64,000 bases of DNA from JANQMX01 sp965247175 (GCA_965247175.1 OZ252006.1:620001-684000); one strand, 5' to 3'; shown: positions 18,547-27,469, numbered from the stretch's first letter. The notes: a model not told the origin generated them from the letters alone. Numbers and translations: made by a program.

Positions 18547-19641
18547 TCAGGGTTGCGGCTTCAGGCCATAGCTGGCCAGGCCGCGGTCCATGCAGAGGTG
18601 GTAGAGGCCGCTGTCTTCGTAGCGCCAGTCCACCACGTCACGCAACCGTGGCGCCAGGCACTGCACATTGTCCGCCAAGAAGATAATCTGCCACTGTTCC
18701 CAGGACTCGTCGGGATAGTTCGCCGCCAACCAGGCGCGGGTGCGGCCGAGATCGCTCGCCGGGTCGCTGAAGCGATCGTACCACCAATCATCCGCCGCCC
18801 GGCGGGCGGCGTCAGTCGCAGCCGGGCCGACTTCCGCTTCGAAGACCGCAATGGCTTCCGCATTGCGGTCGCCACCGTTCTTGTCGTTGTCGAGGTAGAG
18901 CCACTTCAGGCCCTCAGCCGGCGGGAAGTCGCTTACCGGGCCTTGGCGGAACAGACGTGCCAGGGTGGGCAGAGCGCCGATGTTGCCGAGTGACGCAGCG
19001 CTATCCAGGAAACGCAGGGCCTCGCCGGGATTCTGCGGCAGCAGCTCGCCGCGCAGGTAGTGGTTGCCGAGAAAGATGGCCGTGTCGCTGCGCCCGGCCG
19101 CCAAGGCCTCATTGAGATAGGCGAACGCACGGTCGACGTCGCGGTGTTCCGGGCTGAACAGGCCGAGGTGGTAGGCGCCCAGCCACTCCATGGCACTGGT
19201 CTCGCCGCGCTCGGCCGCCACCTCAGCGAAGGCCTTCTTGCGCGGCAAGTCCCGCGCGCTCTCGAACAGCCAGCCGAGTGCCCCGGCATGGTTGCGATCG
19301 GCCGCTTCCCGCATCCAGGTGCGGAACAGGGCATGCTCGCGCTCGACCTCACCGATGCGCTGGCGCCAGATGCGGTAGGGACGGGTCTTGGCGAAGTTCC
19401 GGTTATCCCAGACCAGCAGGTAGCGGGCATCGTCGACGCCGCGGCGCGCCAGCGGCATGAGGAATTCCGCGGCCCCCTCGTAGTCCCCGGCCAGATAGAG
19501 CTCGACCGCCAGGATAAGGTCGTCGGACGCCTGATCGGTCACCGCCTGGCTGCTGGGGGTTGCCATCAAGGCCGCGACCAGCAGAGGGCCGACGACAAAG
19601 GCGGCACGAAGCCGCGCCGTGGTCAGTCGCAGAAACGCCAT
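18547..19641 (-). CDS. Secreted protein with Sel1-like/TPR repeats
   Basis: A 364-residue protein with an N-terminal signal peptide (about 1-33, hydrophobic FVVGPLLVAALMA). Helical repeats follow: LYLAGDYEGAAEFLMPLARRG, ALGWLFESAR, AMEWLGAYHLG and TAIFLGNHYLRGE, which match the Sel1/TPR pattern of about 36 residues. Such proteins scaffold complexes in the periplasm. The N-terminal 19 bases overlap the end of the extensin-like gene and only 4 bases separate it from the CoA-binding gene, so all are probably one transcript. Confidence 0.75.
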   Translation of the reverse strand: MAFLRLTTARLRAAFVVGPLLVAALMATPSSQAVTDQASDDLILAVELYLAGDYEGAAEFLMPLARRGVDDARYLLVWDNRNFAKTRPYRIWRQRIGEVEREHALFRTWMREAADRNHAGALGWLFESARDLPRKKAFAEVAAERGETSAMEWLGAYHLGLFSPEHRDVDRAFAYLNEALAAGRSDTAIFLGNHYLRGELLPQNPGEALRFLDSAASLGNIGALPTLARLFRQGPVSDFPPAEGLKWLYLDNDKNGGDRNAEAIAVFEAEVGPAATDAARRAADDWWYDRFSDPASDLGRTRAWLAANYPDESWEQWQIIFLADNVQCLAPRLRDVVDWRYEDSGLYHLCMDRGLASYGLKPQP

Positions 19642-20306
19642 TCGCCCATGTCCATATGAAAGTGCGCGTGATGCGGTGGCCCGTCGTCGGGCCCAATGAC
19701 CCCGCTAAAGTAACGGCAGGCGCCGCTGTGAACCGCTCTCAGAAAGCGCCCGGCCGGGGTCGGTTTGCCCCAATCGCGCTCGACGCTCACCCGGCTGCCA
19801 TCGGCCAGGGTGAATCCGCTGACGTCGATGGCGTTGCCGCGCGCGTGCTCGCTGCGCGGTCCGGCGATGCGGTGGTTTCGGTTGCGGCAGGCATAGGTGC
19901 CCCAGTTGAGGACGCTGTCCACCGGCTGGCCGAAATGGCGCTCGGCGGCCTCTTGCACCACCTCGCGCTCCCACAGCGTGAGCGCCGCGAGAACGCCGCA
20001 GGTCGCCGTGATCGGCGGCTGGTAGGCGATGGTCAGTTGCTCGGTCATACCGGTGCCGATCAAGCCGCAGCCGCCGTGGAGTGGCGTATCCTCGCGACGT
20101 TCCAGCACCAGGCCTTCGGACGAGAGGGCGAAAAAGCAGAGTTCCGGATTGTCGGCCAGCCGGCCCAGACTGGCGCCCGCGAGCTGCACGTCTGCGGATG
20201 GGCCGACGGCGCTGCTCGGCGGCTTGGGCGGCTGTCCGCAGGCGGCCAGCAGCAGAAGCCCGGCCACCAGGCTCGGCCAAAGCCGGGCGCTCAGCGGCCC
20301 GTCCAA
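19623..20306 (-). CDS. Extensin-like C-terminal domain lipoprotein
   Basis: A 227-residue protein with a lipoprotein signal (LLLLAACGQ, Cys at about 23). The extensin-like domain has CGLIGTGMTEQLTI, the metal-type motif RSEHARGNAIDVSGF and a final HHAHFHMD. This SxHxxGxAxD...HxH layout resembles M15-type peptidoglycan peptidases, so an envelope-modifying metalloenzyme is plausible. It overlaps both neighbours by 16-19 bases. Confidence 0.82.
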   Translation of the reverse strand: MDGPLSARLWPSLVAGLLLLAACGQPPKPPSSAVGPSADVQLAGASLGRLADNPELCFFALSSEGLVLERREDTPLHGGCGLIGTGMTEQLTIAYQPPITATCGVLAALTLWEREVVQEAAERHFGQPVDSVLNWGTYACRNRNHRIAGPRSEHARGNAIDVSGFTLADGSRVSVERDWGKPTPAGRFLRAVHSGACRYFSGVIGPDDGPPHHAHFHMDMGEWRFCD

Positions 20307-21109
20307 TGCGGCGGCCGCTTCTGAATGAAGGCGTCGATGCCTTCCCGTGCGTCCTCTGCCATCATGTTCTCGGCCATGACCTCGCCGGCGAAGTCGTAGG
20401 CGTCGGTCAGGCCCATCTCGAGCTGGCGATAGAACATCTGCTTGCCGGTCTTCACGGCGACGGGAGACTTATCCAGGACGACGCCCGCCAGCTCGTTCAC
20501 CACCTCGTCGAGATACTCGACCGGTGCCACGCGGTTGACCAGACCCAGGCGCTTGGCTTCCTCGGCTGAGATGAACTCGCCGGTGAAGAGCATTTCGAAG
20601 GCGGCCTTGCGCGGCACATTACGGCTCAGCGCCACCGAGGGCGTCGAACAGAACAAGCCGGCGTTGATGCCGGAGGTGGCCAGGCGCGCGTCCTCTGCCG
20701 CTACCGCCAGGTCGCAGGCGGCAACCAACTGGCAGCCGGCTGCCGTGGCCAGGCCGTGCACGCGTGCGATCACGATCTGCTGCATGGCGGTCAGGGTCAT
20801 CATGACCGCGCTGCAGGCCCTGAAGAGCTCGACGAAGTAGTCCTTGTTGCTCTGCGCGCGCATCTGCTTGAGATTGTGCCCGGCACAGAAAGCGCGACCG
20901 GCACCACCGAGCACGACGACACGGATCGCGCTGTCGGATTCGATAAGCTTCAGCTCATCCATCAGCGCCTCGAGCATCTCCTCCGAGAGCGCGTTCAGGC
21001 TGTCTGGATGGTTAAGCGTCAGGCGGACGAGGGCACCGTCCTGCTCTCGCAGGACGAGCGGCGCCTCCTGGGCCGTCTCCGGGCGCTGTGCGGAAGGCGA
21101 AATGGCCAT
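20291..21109 (-). CDS. Enoyl-CoA hydratase/isomerase-fold protein (ECHDC3-like)
   Basis: A 272-residue crotonase-fold protein: LTLNHPDSLNALSEEM, the oxyanion-hole segments GRAFCAGHNLKQM and HGLATAAGCQLVAACDLAVA, then LATSGINAGLF. The two glutamates that catalyse hydration in classical enoyl-CoA hydratase are not at their usual places: Gln occupies the first (AGCQL) and no Glu is found in the LATSGINAGLF region. It is therefore probably not a standard hydratase; the ECHDC3-like branch has this look. Confidence 0.85.
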   Translation of the reverse strand: MAISPSAQRPETAQEAPLVLREQDGALVRLTLNHPDSLNALSEEMLEALMDELKLIESDSAIRVVVLGGAGRAFCAGHNLKQMRAQSNKDYFVELFRACSAVMMTLTAMQQIVIARVHGLATAAGCQLVAACDLAVAAEDARLATSGINAGLFCSTPSVALSRNVPRKAAFEMLFTGEFISAEEAKRLGLVNRVAPVEYLDEVVNELAGVVLDKSPVAVKTGKQMFYRQLEMGLTDAYDFAGEVMAENMMAEDAREGIDAFIQKRPPHWTGR

Positions 21110-21205
21110 GTTTGCACTCCTGCCTAAGCGTTGAGTGATCGCTCCTGCCGATATATAGCGCGCCGAGCGCTAGCCAAAGCAACCCCCGTCGAGAGTCGCC
21201 CGCGC

Positions 21206-21634
21206 ATGCCGAAAATCAGCTTGGCCGAGATGGACGAAATCGCCCACGACCTGCCTTGGGTCGAGATGTTGGGCATGAAGATCGACGAGATCGGGGAGGG
21301 GCGGGCGCAAGTCCGGCTTCCCTACAAGGCGGACTTCCTGCGGCCCGGCGGCACGATTAGCGGCCCGGCGATGATGGGCTTGGCGGATTACGGCATGTAT
21401 GTCGCCGTGCTCTCGGTGATCGGGCGGGTCGAGTTGGCCGTCACCACCAATCTGACGATCAACTTCCTGCGCAAGCCGGGGCAGGCGGATATCATTGGCG
21501 ACTGCCGCTTGATCAAGGTCGGCAAGCGTTTGGCCTATGGCGAGGTTCTGCTCCACTCGGAGATCGAGCATCTGGACGAGCCGGTGGCACATGTGACGGC
21601 GACCTACTCCATCCCGCCCCACCGGCCAGCCTGA
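21206..21634 (+). CDS. PaaI-type hotdog-fold thioesterase
   Basis: A 142-residue single hotdog domain: MLGMKIDEIGEGRAQVRLPY, then the FLRPGGTISGPAMMGLADY active-site helix, TNLTINFLRKPG and VGKRLAYGEVLL. It likely hydrolyses an acyl-CoA. The ATG at 21206 is preferred; an in-frame start at 21131 would add 25 Arg-rich residues not typical for the family. It is divergent from the crotonase-like gene. Confidence 0.85.
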   Translation: MPKISLAEMDEIAHDLPWVEMLGMKIDEIGEGRAQVRLPYKADFLRPGGTISGPAMMGLADYGMYVAVLSVIGRVELAVTTNLTINFLRKPGQADIIGDCRLIKVGKRLAYGEVLLHSEIEHLDEPVAHVTATYSIPPHRPA

Positions 21635-21647
21635 CGGCTGGGCAGCA

Positions 21648-22331
21648 CTACGCGGCCGGCGGCGCGGGCGGGAGCTCGCTGAGATGGCCGCGCTTGACCA
21701 ATAGGGTCGCACCCTCGGTGGTTCGCATCTCCGGCCCAGGGCCGATGGGATTACGCAGCCAGCTGCCCTTGCGGTAGCTGCCGTTCTCGTCCGTGACTGA
21801 GCCGTCCAGCACGAAGACCTCTTCGCCGCCGGGAAGGTCGCGCGCTGCCAAGCGAGCGTCTGGCTCCAAGCGAAGCAGGTAGGTCTCTTCAGCGCGGAAG
21901 CGGTGCAGAGGCATGGTCTCGATGCCCGGGGCATCGCTCGCCTGCCAGCGGCTCTCGTCCCGCGTGTCCAGGCGCACGAAGTCCTGGTCCTCTGGGTGCA
22001 TCCACCAGAGCTTGACCCAGATGACCGCGCCGCCCTCGGAGTGCGGCTTGTGGCGGGAGGACACGGGATTGCGCACGTAAGTCCCAGCAGGGAAGTCGCC
22101 GTAGTCGTCCGAGAAGGTGCCTTCGAGCACCAGGTACTCTTCGCCGCCGCTATGCGTATGTTCCGAAAAGTAGCTCTTGGGGGCGTAGCGCACGATGCTG
22201 GTGACCCGGGCCACTTCCTTGCCGTCGCGCTCCAGCATGCGGCGCTCTACGCCGGGCAGGGGCGAGGGCACCCAGTCCAAGCTCTCGCTATCGACGGCGG
22301 CGCGCTGGCTCAGATCGGCATTGATCTTCAT
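21648..22331 (-). CDS. Bicupin protein (ChrR-like cupin)
   Basis: A 227-residue protein made of two cupin domains. The first has the metal-site pattern HTHSGGEEYLVLEGTFSDDYG with a later His in HKPHSE. The second has PGGEEVFVLDGSVTDENG and GSWLRNP but no HxH, so it probably binds no metal. The first domain resembles the cupin part of ChrR anti-sigma factors, without the N-terminal anti-sigma domain. Its role is unknown. Confidence 0.82.
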   Translation of the reverse strand: MKINADLSQRAAVDSESLDWVPSPLPGVERRMLERDGKEVARVTSIVRYAPKSYFSEHTHSGGEEYLVLEGTFSDDYGDFPAGTYVRNPVSSRHKPHSEGGAVIWVKLWWMHPEDQDFVRLDTRDESRWQASDAPGIETMPLHRFRAEETYLLRLEPDARLAARDLPGGEEVFVLDGSVTDENGSYRKGSWLRNPIGPGPEMRTTEGATLLVKRGHLSELPPAPPAA

Positions 22332-22353
22332 GGCAGTTCTCCTGCCGCCTAAT

Positions 22354-22737
22354 CTAGGGCTTCGGCAAGGGGCGGGCGAAGCTCAGTTCGTGCCCGTCCG
22401 GGTCAGTGATGTGGAAGTAGCGCTCGCCCCAAGGGGCATCGGCAGGTTCGGCATCCGGCGCGAGACCCTTCCGCAAGGCGTTGGCGTGAAAGCCATCCAC
22501 GTCGCTGACATAGAAGATGCTGCGGCCCCACCAGGTCCACTGGGTTTCGGCGGGCATGGCGATGAGGTTGAGATAGCTGCTGCCGGCCCGGTAGGACGTA
22601 AACTCGGCTGTGCCGCCGCCGTAGATCATCTCGAAGCCCAAGGCATCGTAGAAGACGACGGCCCTGGCCATGTCGTGGGTTCCCAGCGTGACCGCGCTTA
22701 AAGCCTCGACGCTCGCTGCCTTATCTTCCTTCGTCAT
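22354..22737 (-). CDS. VOC (glyoxalase-like) family protein
   Basis: A 127-residue vicinal-oxygen-chelate protein with ALSAVTLGTHDMARAVVFYD at the start and YFHITDPDGHELSFARPL at the end, where the final Glu is a likely metal ligand. Its start overlaps the SDR gene stop by 4 bases (TGA/ATG), so both are translated together. The substrate cannot be inferred. Confidence 0.85.
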   Translation of the reverse strand: MTKEDKAASVEALSAVTLGTHDMARAVVFYDALGFEMIYGGGTAEFTSYRAGSSYLNLIAMPAETQWTWWGRSIFYVSDVDGFHANALRKGLAPDAEPADAPWGERYFHITDPDGHELSFARPLPKP

Positions 22738-23471
22738 TGCGCGCTATAGCCTCCATCGATCACCAGGTCGGCGCCGGTCACGTGGGCCGCCGCGTCGCTG
22801 GCTAGGTAGACCACGGCGGCGGCGACCTCCCGGGGTGTCACGAAGCCGGGCAGGGGCTGGCGCCGGCCGAGCTTGTCCTTGACCCGGTCGGGCTCCCCCA
22901 AGGCAGCGGCGATGCCGTCGAGCATGGCCGTCTCGGCGAAGCCCGGCGAGATGCAGTTGACCCGAATGGGCGGGTCGAGCTCTGCGCAGGTCACCGCGGC
23001 CGACTTGCTGAGCCCGCGCAGGGCGGCCTTGGCGGCGCCATAGGCGGCCAGCGGTGGGGCCGCCACCAGACCGGCGATGGAGCAGATGTTGACGATGGTG
23101 CCGCCTTTGTTGCGCATGAGGGGCAAGGCGGCCTGCATGCCGAGCAGGGCGCCACCGACGTGGACCGCCATTAGGCGCTCCAGATCGTCGAGGTCCGTCT
23201 CGCGGAAATCCTTGGTGATCGCGAAGCCGGCATTGTTGACCAGGATATCGAGATGGCCGAACTGCTTGGTGAGCTGCTGAACGGCGCCGACCCAGTCGTC
23301 CGGCCGGGTCACGTCGAGGGAGAGCGCAAACTGGGCGTCCGGGCAGTCCGGCGGGGCGAGATCGCTCGCCGCGACCCGCGCACCCGCTTCCGCCAGGGCG
23401 GCGACGATTGCCCGTCCGAAGCCGCCATCGGCGCCGGTGACAAGGACTGTCTTTTCCGCAAGTTGCGACAT
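22734..23471 (-). CDS. SDR family oxidoreductase
   Basis: A classical short-chain dehydrogenase of 245 residues. It shows the NAD(P)-binding TGADGGFG, the NNAG motif, catalytic Ser in NICSIAGLVA, and the YGAAK active-site pair, ending IDGGYSAQ. An acidic residue in AASDLAPPD after the second strand suggests NAD rather than NADP. The glyoxalase-like gene overlaps its 3' end; the bicupin follows. Confidence 0.92.
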   Translation of the reverse strand: MSQLAEKTVLVTGADGGFGRAIVAALAEAGARVAASDLAPPDCPDAQFALSLDVTRPDDWVGAVQQLTKQFGHLDILVNNAGFAITKDFRETDLDDLERLMAVHVGGALLGMQAALPLMRNKGGTIVNICSIAGLVAAPPLAAYGAAKAALRGLSKSAAVTCAELDPPIRVNCISPGFAETAMLDGIAAALGEPDRVKDKLGRRQPLPGFVTPREVAAAVVYLASDAAAHVTGADLVIDGGYSAQ

Positions 23472-23540
23472 GGTCTCTCAAGGCTAATGCATTGTGGGGT
23501 CAGGCGAAATCCGCCAGAGGGAACGGCCGAGGGGCAAAAC

Positions 23541-23558
23541 ACGGTATTATTTTACCGT
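23541..23558. promoter_or_regulatory. Palindrome between the SDR and rplM genes
   Basis: ACGGTA-TTATTT-TACCGT is a perfect 6-bp-arm palindrome of 18 bases in an AT-rich patch, about 70 bases upstream of the SDR start and 33 bases before the rplM -35 box. It looks like an operator for a dimeric regulator. Confidence 0.4.
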
Positions 23559-23590
23559 ATTTCTAACCTACTGGACCACTGCGGCTTTTC

Positions 23591-23619
23591 TTGACAGTCA
23601 TGGAACAGGGCCTTATCTA
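23591..23619 (+). promoter_or_regulatory. Promoter of the rplM-rpsI operon
   Basis: A perfect TTGACA (23591-23596) is followed after 17 bases by TATCTA (23614-23619). This strong promoter ends 53 bases before the rplM ATG. Confidence 0.75.
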
Positions 23620-23672
23620 CGCGGCTCGATTTTAAGAGCGGCATCCCGCTCACCCGCGCGTGGAACAAAGAC

Positions 23673-24134
23673 ATGAAGACCTATACCGCACGACCGGCGG
23701 ACATCGAGAAAAAGTGGATCGTGATCGACGCCGATGGCGTCGTCCTCGGCCGCCTCGCCAGCCGCATCGCCAACATCCTGCGCGGCAAGCATAAGCCGAG
23801 CTTCACCCCGCACATGGATTGCGGTGACAACGTCATCGTCATCAATGCCGAGAAGGTGCGCCTGACCGGCCGCAAGCTGGCCGACAAGCAGTACTACTGG
23901 CACACGGGCTATCCCGGCGGCATCAAGAGTCGCACGGCAGGCCAGATCATCGGCGGCAGCCATCCCGAGCGGGTCATCCTCAAGGCCGTGGAGCGCATGG
24001 TGCCGCGCGGTCCCTTGGGTCGGCAGCAGATGAGCAATCTCCGGGTCTATGCCGGCGGGGAGCATCCGCACGAGGCGCAGCAGCCCGAAGTTTACGATTT
24101 CGCCAGCGAAAACAGAAAGAACGTGAGAGCATAG
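23673..24134 (+). CDS. rplM: 50S ribosomal protein L13
   Basis: L13 is an early-assembly protein of the large subunit. The 153-residue sequence has MKTYTARPADIEKKWIVIDA, LGRLASRIANILRGKHKP, the DNVIVINAEKVRLTG strand, and VERMVPRGPLGRQQMSNLRVY. It is the first gene of the conserved rplM-rpsI pair, with a 4-base gap to rpsI. Confidence 0.98.
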   Translation: MKTYTARPADIEKKWIVIDADGVVLGRLASRIANILRGKHKPSFTPHMDCGDNVIVINAEKVRLTGRKLADKQYYWHTGYPGGIKSRTAGQIIGGSHPERVILKAVERMVPRGPLGRQQMSNLRVYAGGEHPHEAQQPEVYDFASENRKNVRA

Positions 24135-24138
24135 CGCT

Positions 24139-24624
24139 ATGGCCGAGGAGACCACCACCACCCTCAGCGACCTGCAGGATTTGGCTCAGGTCGCCGCCAG
24201 CGAGCCGGAAGCGGCACCTGAGCCGAAGATCGATGAGCATGGCCGGGCCTACGCCACGGGCAAGCGGAAGAACGCCATCGCGCGGGTCTGGATCAAGCCG
24301 GGCAGCGGGCAGGTGTCCGTCAACGGCAGGTCGCTTGAGGTCTACTTTGCACGGCCGGCGCTGCAGATGATCATCAATCAGCCCTTCGCTATGGCCGACC
24401 GCAACGGTCAGTTCGACGTATTCTGCACCGTGACAGGCGGGGGCCTCTCCGGCCAAGCCGGTGCGGTGCGCCACGGCATATCCAAGGCGCTGACCCTCTA
24501 CGAGCCGGGCTTGCGGCCGGTGCTGAAGAGCGGCGGTTTTCTCACCCGAGATTCCCGCGTCGTGGAGCGGAAGAAGTACGGCAAGCCAAAGGCCCGCCGC
24601 AGCTTCCAGTTCTCCAAGCGTTAA
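24139..24624 (+). CDS. rpsI: 30S ribosomal protein S9
   Basis: S9 is a small-subunit protein whose C-terminal tail reaches the P-site tRNA. The core begins at about residue 40 (GRAYATGKRKNAIARVWIKPG), with the DVFCTVTGGGLSGQAGAVRHG block and the KKYGKPKARRSFQFSKR tail. The first ~38 residues are an acidic, Ala/Glu-rich extension that many bacteria lack but many alphaproteobacterial S9 proteins have. A terminator lies 32 bases downstream. Confidence 0.98.
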   Translation: MAEETTTTLSDLQDLAQVAASEPEAAPEPKIDEHGRAYATGKRKNAIARVWIKPGSGQVSVNGRSLEVYFARPALQMIINQPFAMADRNGQFDVFCTVTGGGLSGQAGAVRHGISKALTLYEPGLRPVLKSGGFLTRDSRVVERKKYGKPKARRSFQFSKR

Positions 24625-24656
24625 GGATATTGGCCAGCGATTCGGCGGGGATCTGC

Positions 24657-24700
24657 CCGAGTCCCTAGGGCGAGTCTCAAGGGATTCGGCAGTCTTTTCC
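24657..24700 (+). terminator. Terminator of rplM-rpsI
   Basis: CCGAGTCCCT (24657-24666) pairs with AGGGATTCGG (24680-24689), ten pairs with one G-U, then CAGTCTTTTCC. It lies 32 bases after the rpsI stop. Confidence 0.65.
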
Positions 24701-24970
24701 TTGCGAGTTTTGCTGCGTAAAGGTTGCACTGCAGCGTTAACTGCGCCGCTGAAGTGGCGTTTGCGCTCAGCCTTTTCCTTAAGGAAAACCATGGCATTGA
24801 ACGGTCAATCTTATGCATTGGTTGAGGATATGTCGCGTGGGTCACGCGATTGTCCCCAAGCAATTATGTCGACTTAGTGAAAAATGCTTTGGCAGCGGCT
24901 TTTGCCGTCACTAGACTCTAAAGTGAGTAAAGAACGCGAGCCTGGGAAGGGCCGAAAGAGGAGGAATGCC
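24701..24970. promoter_or_regulatory. Noncoding stretch upstream of bioY with a 16-bp palindrome
   Basis: The gap between rpsI and bioY (346 bases in all) holds no convincing gene. Besides the terminator it contains a perfect 16-bp palindrome TTTTCCTTAAGGAAAA at 24773-24788 and a GC-rich inverted repeat CGCGTG-N3-CACGCG at 24834-24848. Neither matches a BioR or BirA site that I can recognise. They may control bioY. Confidence 0.45.
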
Positions 24971-25573
24971 ATGTTCCCTTCGAGTTCTTCCTGCACGACA
25001 CTCGCCGCCACGCTCTGGCCGATTGAGGACGAGCGGGCGAGTCGGATCGGGCGGTTTCTCATCCTGGCGATACTTGGAAGCGCAGCCTTAGGATTGTCCG
25101 CTAAGCTGCAGTTTTCCATGGAGCCTGTCCCTATCACTCTGCAGCCTCTGGTGCTGGCCTTGATGGCGGGTGCCTACGGCTGGCGCCTGGGCTTGGCGGC
25201 CCTTGGATTGCAGGTACTGACCGGTTTGATGGGTCTGCCGACCCTGCCTGGGACCCTTGGCCCGGCATCCCTCTGGAGCGCCGAGAGCGGCTTTCTGGCT
25301 GGTGCGGCCTTGGCTGTCTTCGTGATCGGCTATCTGGCTGAGCGCGGTTGGGACCGGCGAGTCGTTCTGTCTTGGGCGGCCATGCTGCTTGGCTTCATTC
25401 TGCTGTACGGATGCGGTGCGCTGGGTGTCGCGAGCCTCTTGGGCTGGGCGGCCGTCAAGACCGAGCTGCTGGGCGCCTTGCATCTCTCAGCTTTGCTGGT
25501 TCAGCTGGGTGTGGCGGCGCTGGTGCTGCCGTGGATCTGGAAAAAGGTCAGCGCGCGCGAAAGCCGAGCCTAG
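24971..25573 (+). CDS. bioY: Biotin transporter BioY
   Basis: BioY is the substrate-binding membrane subunit of biotin ECF transporters and may also work alone. The 200-residue protein has about six hydrophobic helices. It shows the family's AKLQFSMEPVPITLQPLVLA near the start, and AYGWRLGLAALGLQVLTGLMGLP with a later AESGFLAGAALA. The ATG at 24971 follows AGAGGAGG. No bioM/bioN partners are next to it, so a shared or solitary mode is inferred. Confidence 0.92.
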   Translation: MFPSSSSCTTLAATLWPIEDERASRIGRFLILAILGSAALGLSAKLQFSMEPVPITLQPLVLALMAGAYGWRLGLAALGLQVLTGLMGLPTLPGTLGPASLWSAESGFLAGAALAVFVIGYLAERGWDRRVVLSWAAMLLGFILLYGCGALGVASLLGWAAVKTELLGALHLSALLVQLGVAALVLPWIWKKVSARESRA

Positions 25574-25689
25574 CCGCTATCGCGCCATTTTCCGCAGATT
25601 TGACGTGCTGAAAAAGCGGTGGAGCGGCTTCTGACGCCTCGCTAAGGTCTGCCCTCGTTTCGTGCCGAGAAGAACGAGGGAGGGAGCGC

Positions 25690-27426
25690 ATGCCGCTCGA
25701 CGACAAGAACCCAGCCATCGATAAGTCCCGTCTGCCGAGCCGCCATGTCTCGGTCGGTCCGGACAAGGCGCCGCATCGCTCCTACTACTACGCGATGGGC
25801 ATGACGGAGGAGGATATCGCCAAGCCCTTCGTCGGCGTGGCGACCTGCTGGAACGAGGCGGCTCCCTGCAACATCTCGCTGTCGCGCCAGGCCAAGGCGG
25901 TCAAGCTCGGGGTCAAGGCGGAACACGGAACCCCGCGAGAGTTCACCACCATCACGGTGACCGACGGCATCGCCATGGGCCACCAGGGCATGAAGTCCTC
26001 CTTGCCCAGCCGGGAGGTGATTGCCGATTCGGTAGAGCTGACCATGCGCGGGCACTGCTACGACGCCCTGGTCGGTCTGGCAGGCTGCGACAAATCCCTG
26101 CCAGGCATGATGATGGCCATCGTGCGCCTCAACGTACCATCTGTCTTCATGTACGGCGGCTCTATCCTGCCGGGGCAGTTCAAGGGTCGCGACGTCACGG
26201 TTCAGGATGTCTTCGAGGCGGTTGGCGCCCATCAGGCCGGCAAAATGGACGACGACGAGCTGCGCGCGCTGGAATGCGTAGCGTGCCCTTCGGCAGGCTC
26301 CTGCGGCGGTCAGTTCACGGCCAACACCATGGCCTGCGTGTCGGAGGCCATGGGCCTCGCGCTGCCCGGCTCAGCCGGCGCGCCGGCGCCCTATGAAACG
26401 CGCGATGAGTATGCCGTCGCCTCGGGTGCCGCGGTCATGGACCTGCTGGCCAACAACATCCGTCCGCGGGATATCGTCACCCGCGAGGCGCTGGAGAACG
26501 CGGCCACCGTGGTGGCTGCCTCCGGTGGCTCAACCAATGCCGGGCTGCACCTGCCGGCCATCGCCCATGAGGCTGGCATCGATTTCGACCTGCATGCCGT
26601 GGCGGAGATCTTCAAGCGCACGCCTTACATTGCCGACCTCAAGCCCGGCGGCCGCTTCGTCGCCAAGGACATGTACGAGATCGGCGGCGTGCCGGTCCTG
26701 ATGCGGACCTTGCTGGACGGAGGGTTTCTGCACGGCCATTGCGTGACCGTAACCGGCAAGACCATCGCCGAGAACCTGGCCGACGTGAAGTTCCCGACCG
26801 ATCAGGAAGTGGTGCGGCCGATCACCAACCCGCTGTCGCCGACAGGCGGTGTCGTCGGTCTGCGCGGCAACCTGGCGCCGGAAGGGGGCATCGTGAAGGT
26901 CGCCGGCATGAAGAACCTGAAGTTCCGTGGACCGGCACGCTGCTTCGACAGCGAGGAGGAGGCCTTCGCCGCGGTGCAGGCCAAGAACTACAAGGAAGGC
27001 GAGGTGCTGGTCATTCGCTATGAAGGGCCGAAGGGCGGCCCCGGCATGCGCGAAATGCTGGCGACCACCGCGGCGCTCTACGGCCAGGGCATGGGCGACA
27101 AGGTGGCGCTGATCACCGACGGACGCTTTTCCGGCGCAACCCGCGGCTTCTGCATCGGTCATGTCGGGCCGGAGGCGGCGATCGGTGGACCGATCGGCCT
27201 ACTGCGAGATGGCGATATCATCGCGATCGACGCAGACCACGGCATGCTCAATGTCGACCTTAGCGAGGAAGAGCTGGCCGAGCGCCGCAAGGCCTGGCAT
27301 CCGCGCGATCTCTCTCTGGGGTCCGGCACGCTCTGGAAGTACGCGCAGCTCGTCGGACCGGCCGAAAAGGGAGCGGTGACGCATCCCGGCGGTGGGGCCG
27401 AAACGGAGTGCTACGCGGATATCTGA
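25690..27426 (+). CDS. ilvD: Dihydroxy-acid dehydratase
   Basis: IlvD is the iron-sulfur enzyme of the penultimate step of branched-chain amino acid synthesis. The 578-residue protein has cluster cysteines in TCWNEAAPCN, GLAGCDKSLPGMMMA and ACPSAGSCGGQFTANTM, and the DGRFSGATRGFCIGHVGPEA block near the C-terminus. Length and motifs are those of an active enzyme; related sugar-acid dehydratases differ in several of these segments. It stands alone. Confidence 0.96.
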   Translation: MPLDDKNPAIDKSRLPSRHVSVGPDKAPHRSYYYAMGMTEEDIAKPFVGVATCWNEAAPCNISLSRQAKAVKLGVKAEHGTPREFTTITVTDGIAMGHQGMKSSLPSREVIADSVELTMRGHCYDALVGLAGCDKSLPGMMMAIVRLNVPSVFMYGGSILPGQFKGRDVTVQDVFEAVGAHQAGKMDDDELRALECVACPSAGSCGGQFTANTMACVSEAMGLALPGSAGAPAPYETRDEYAVASGAAVMDLLANNIRPRDIVTREALENAATVVAASGGSTNAGLHLPAIAHEAGIDFDLHAVAEIFKRTPYIADLKPGGRFVAKDMYEIGGVPVLMRTLLDGGFLHGHCVTVTGKTIAENLADVKFPTDQEVVRPITNPLSPTGGVVGLRGNLAPEGGIVKVAGMKNLKFRGPARCFDSEEEAFAAVQAKNYKEGEVLVIRYEGPKGGPGMREMLATTAALYGQGMGDKVALITDGRFSGATRGFCIGHVGPEAAIGGPIGLLRDGDIIAIDADHGMLNVDLSEEELAERRKAWHPRDLSLGSGTLWKYAQLVGPAEKGAVTHPGGGAETECYADI

Positions 27427-27469
27427 GGGTGGTTGGCCGGCTCGGATGAGCCGAGTGCCCGCGCTCGGC

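Noticed and set aside
24621..24863. 80-residue minus-strand frame in the rpsI-bioY spacer
   Set aside because: No ribosome site and it runs through the rpsI terminator and two palindromes; composition is not coding-like.
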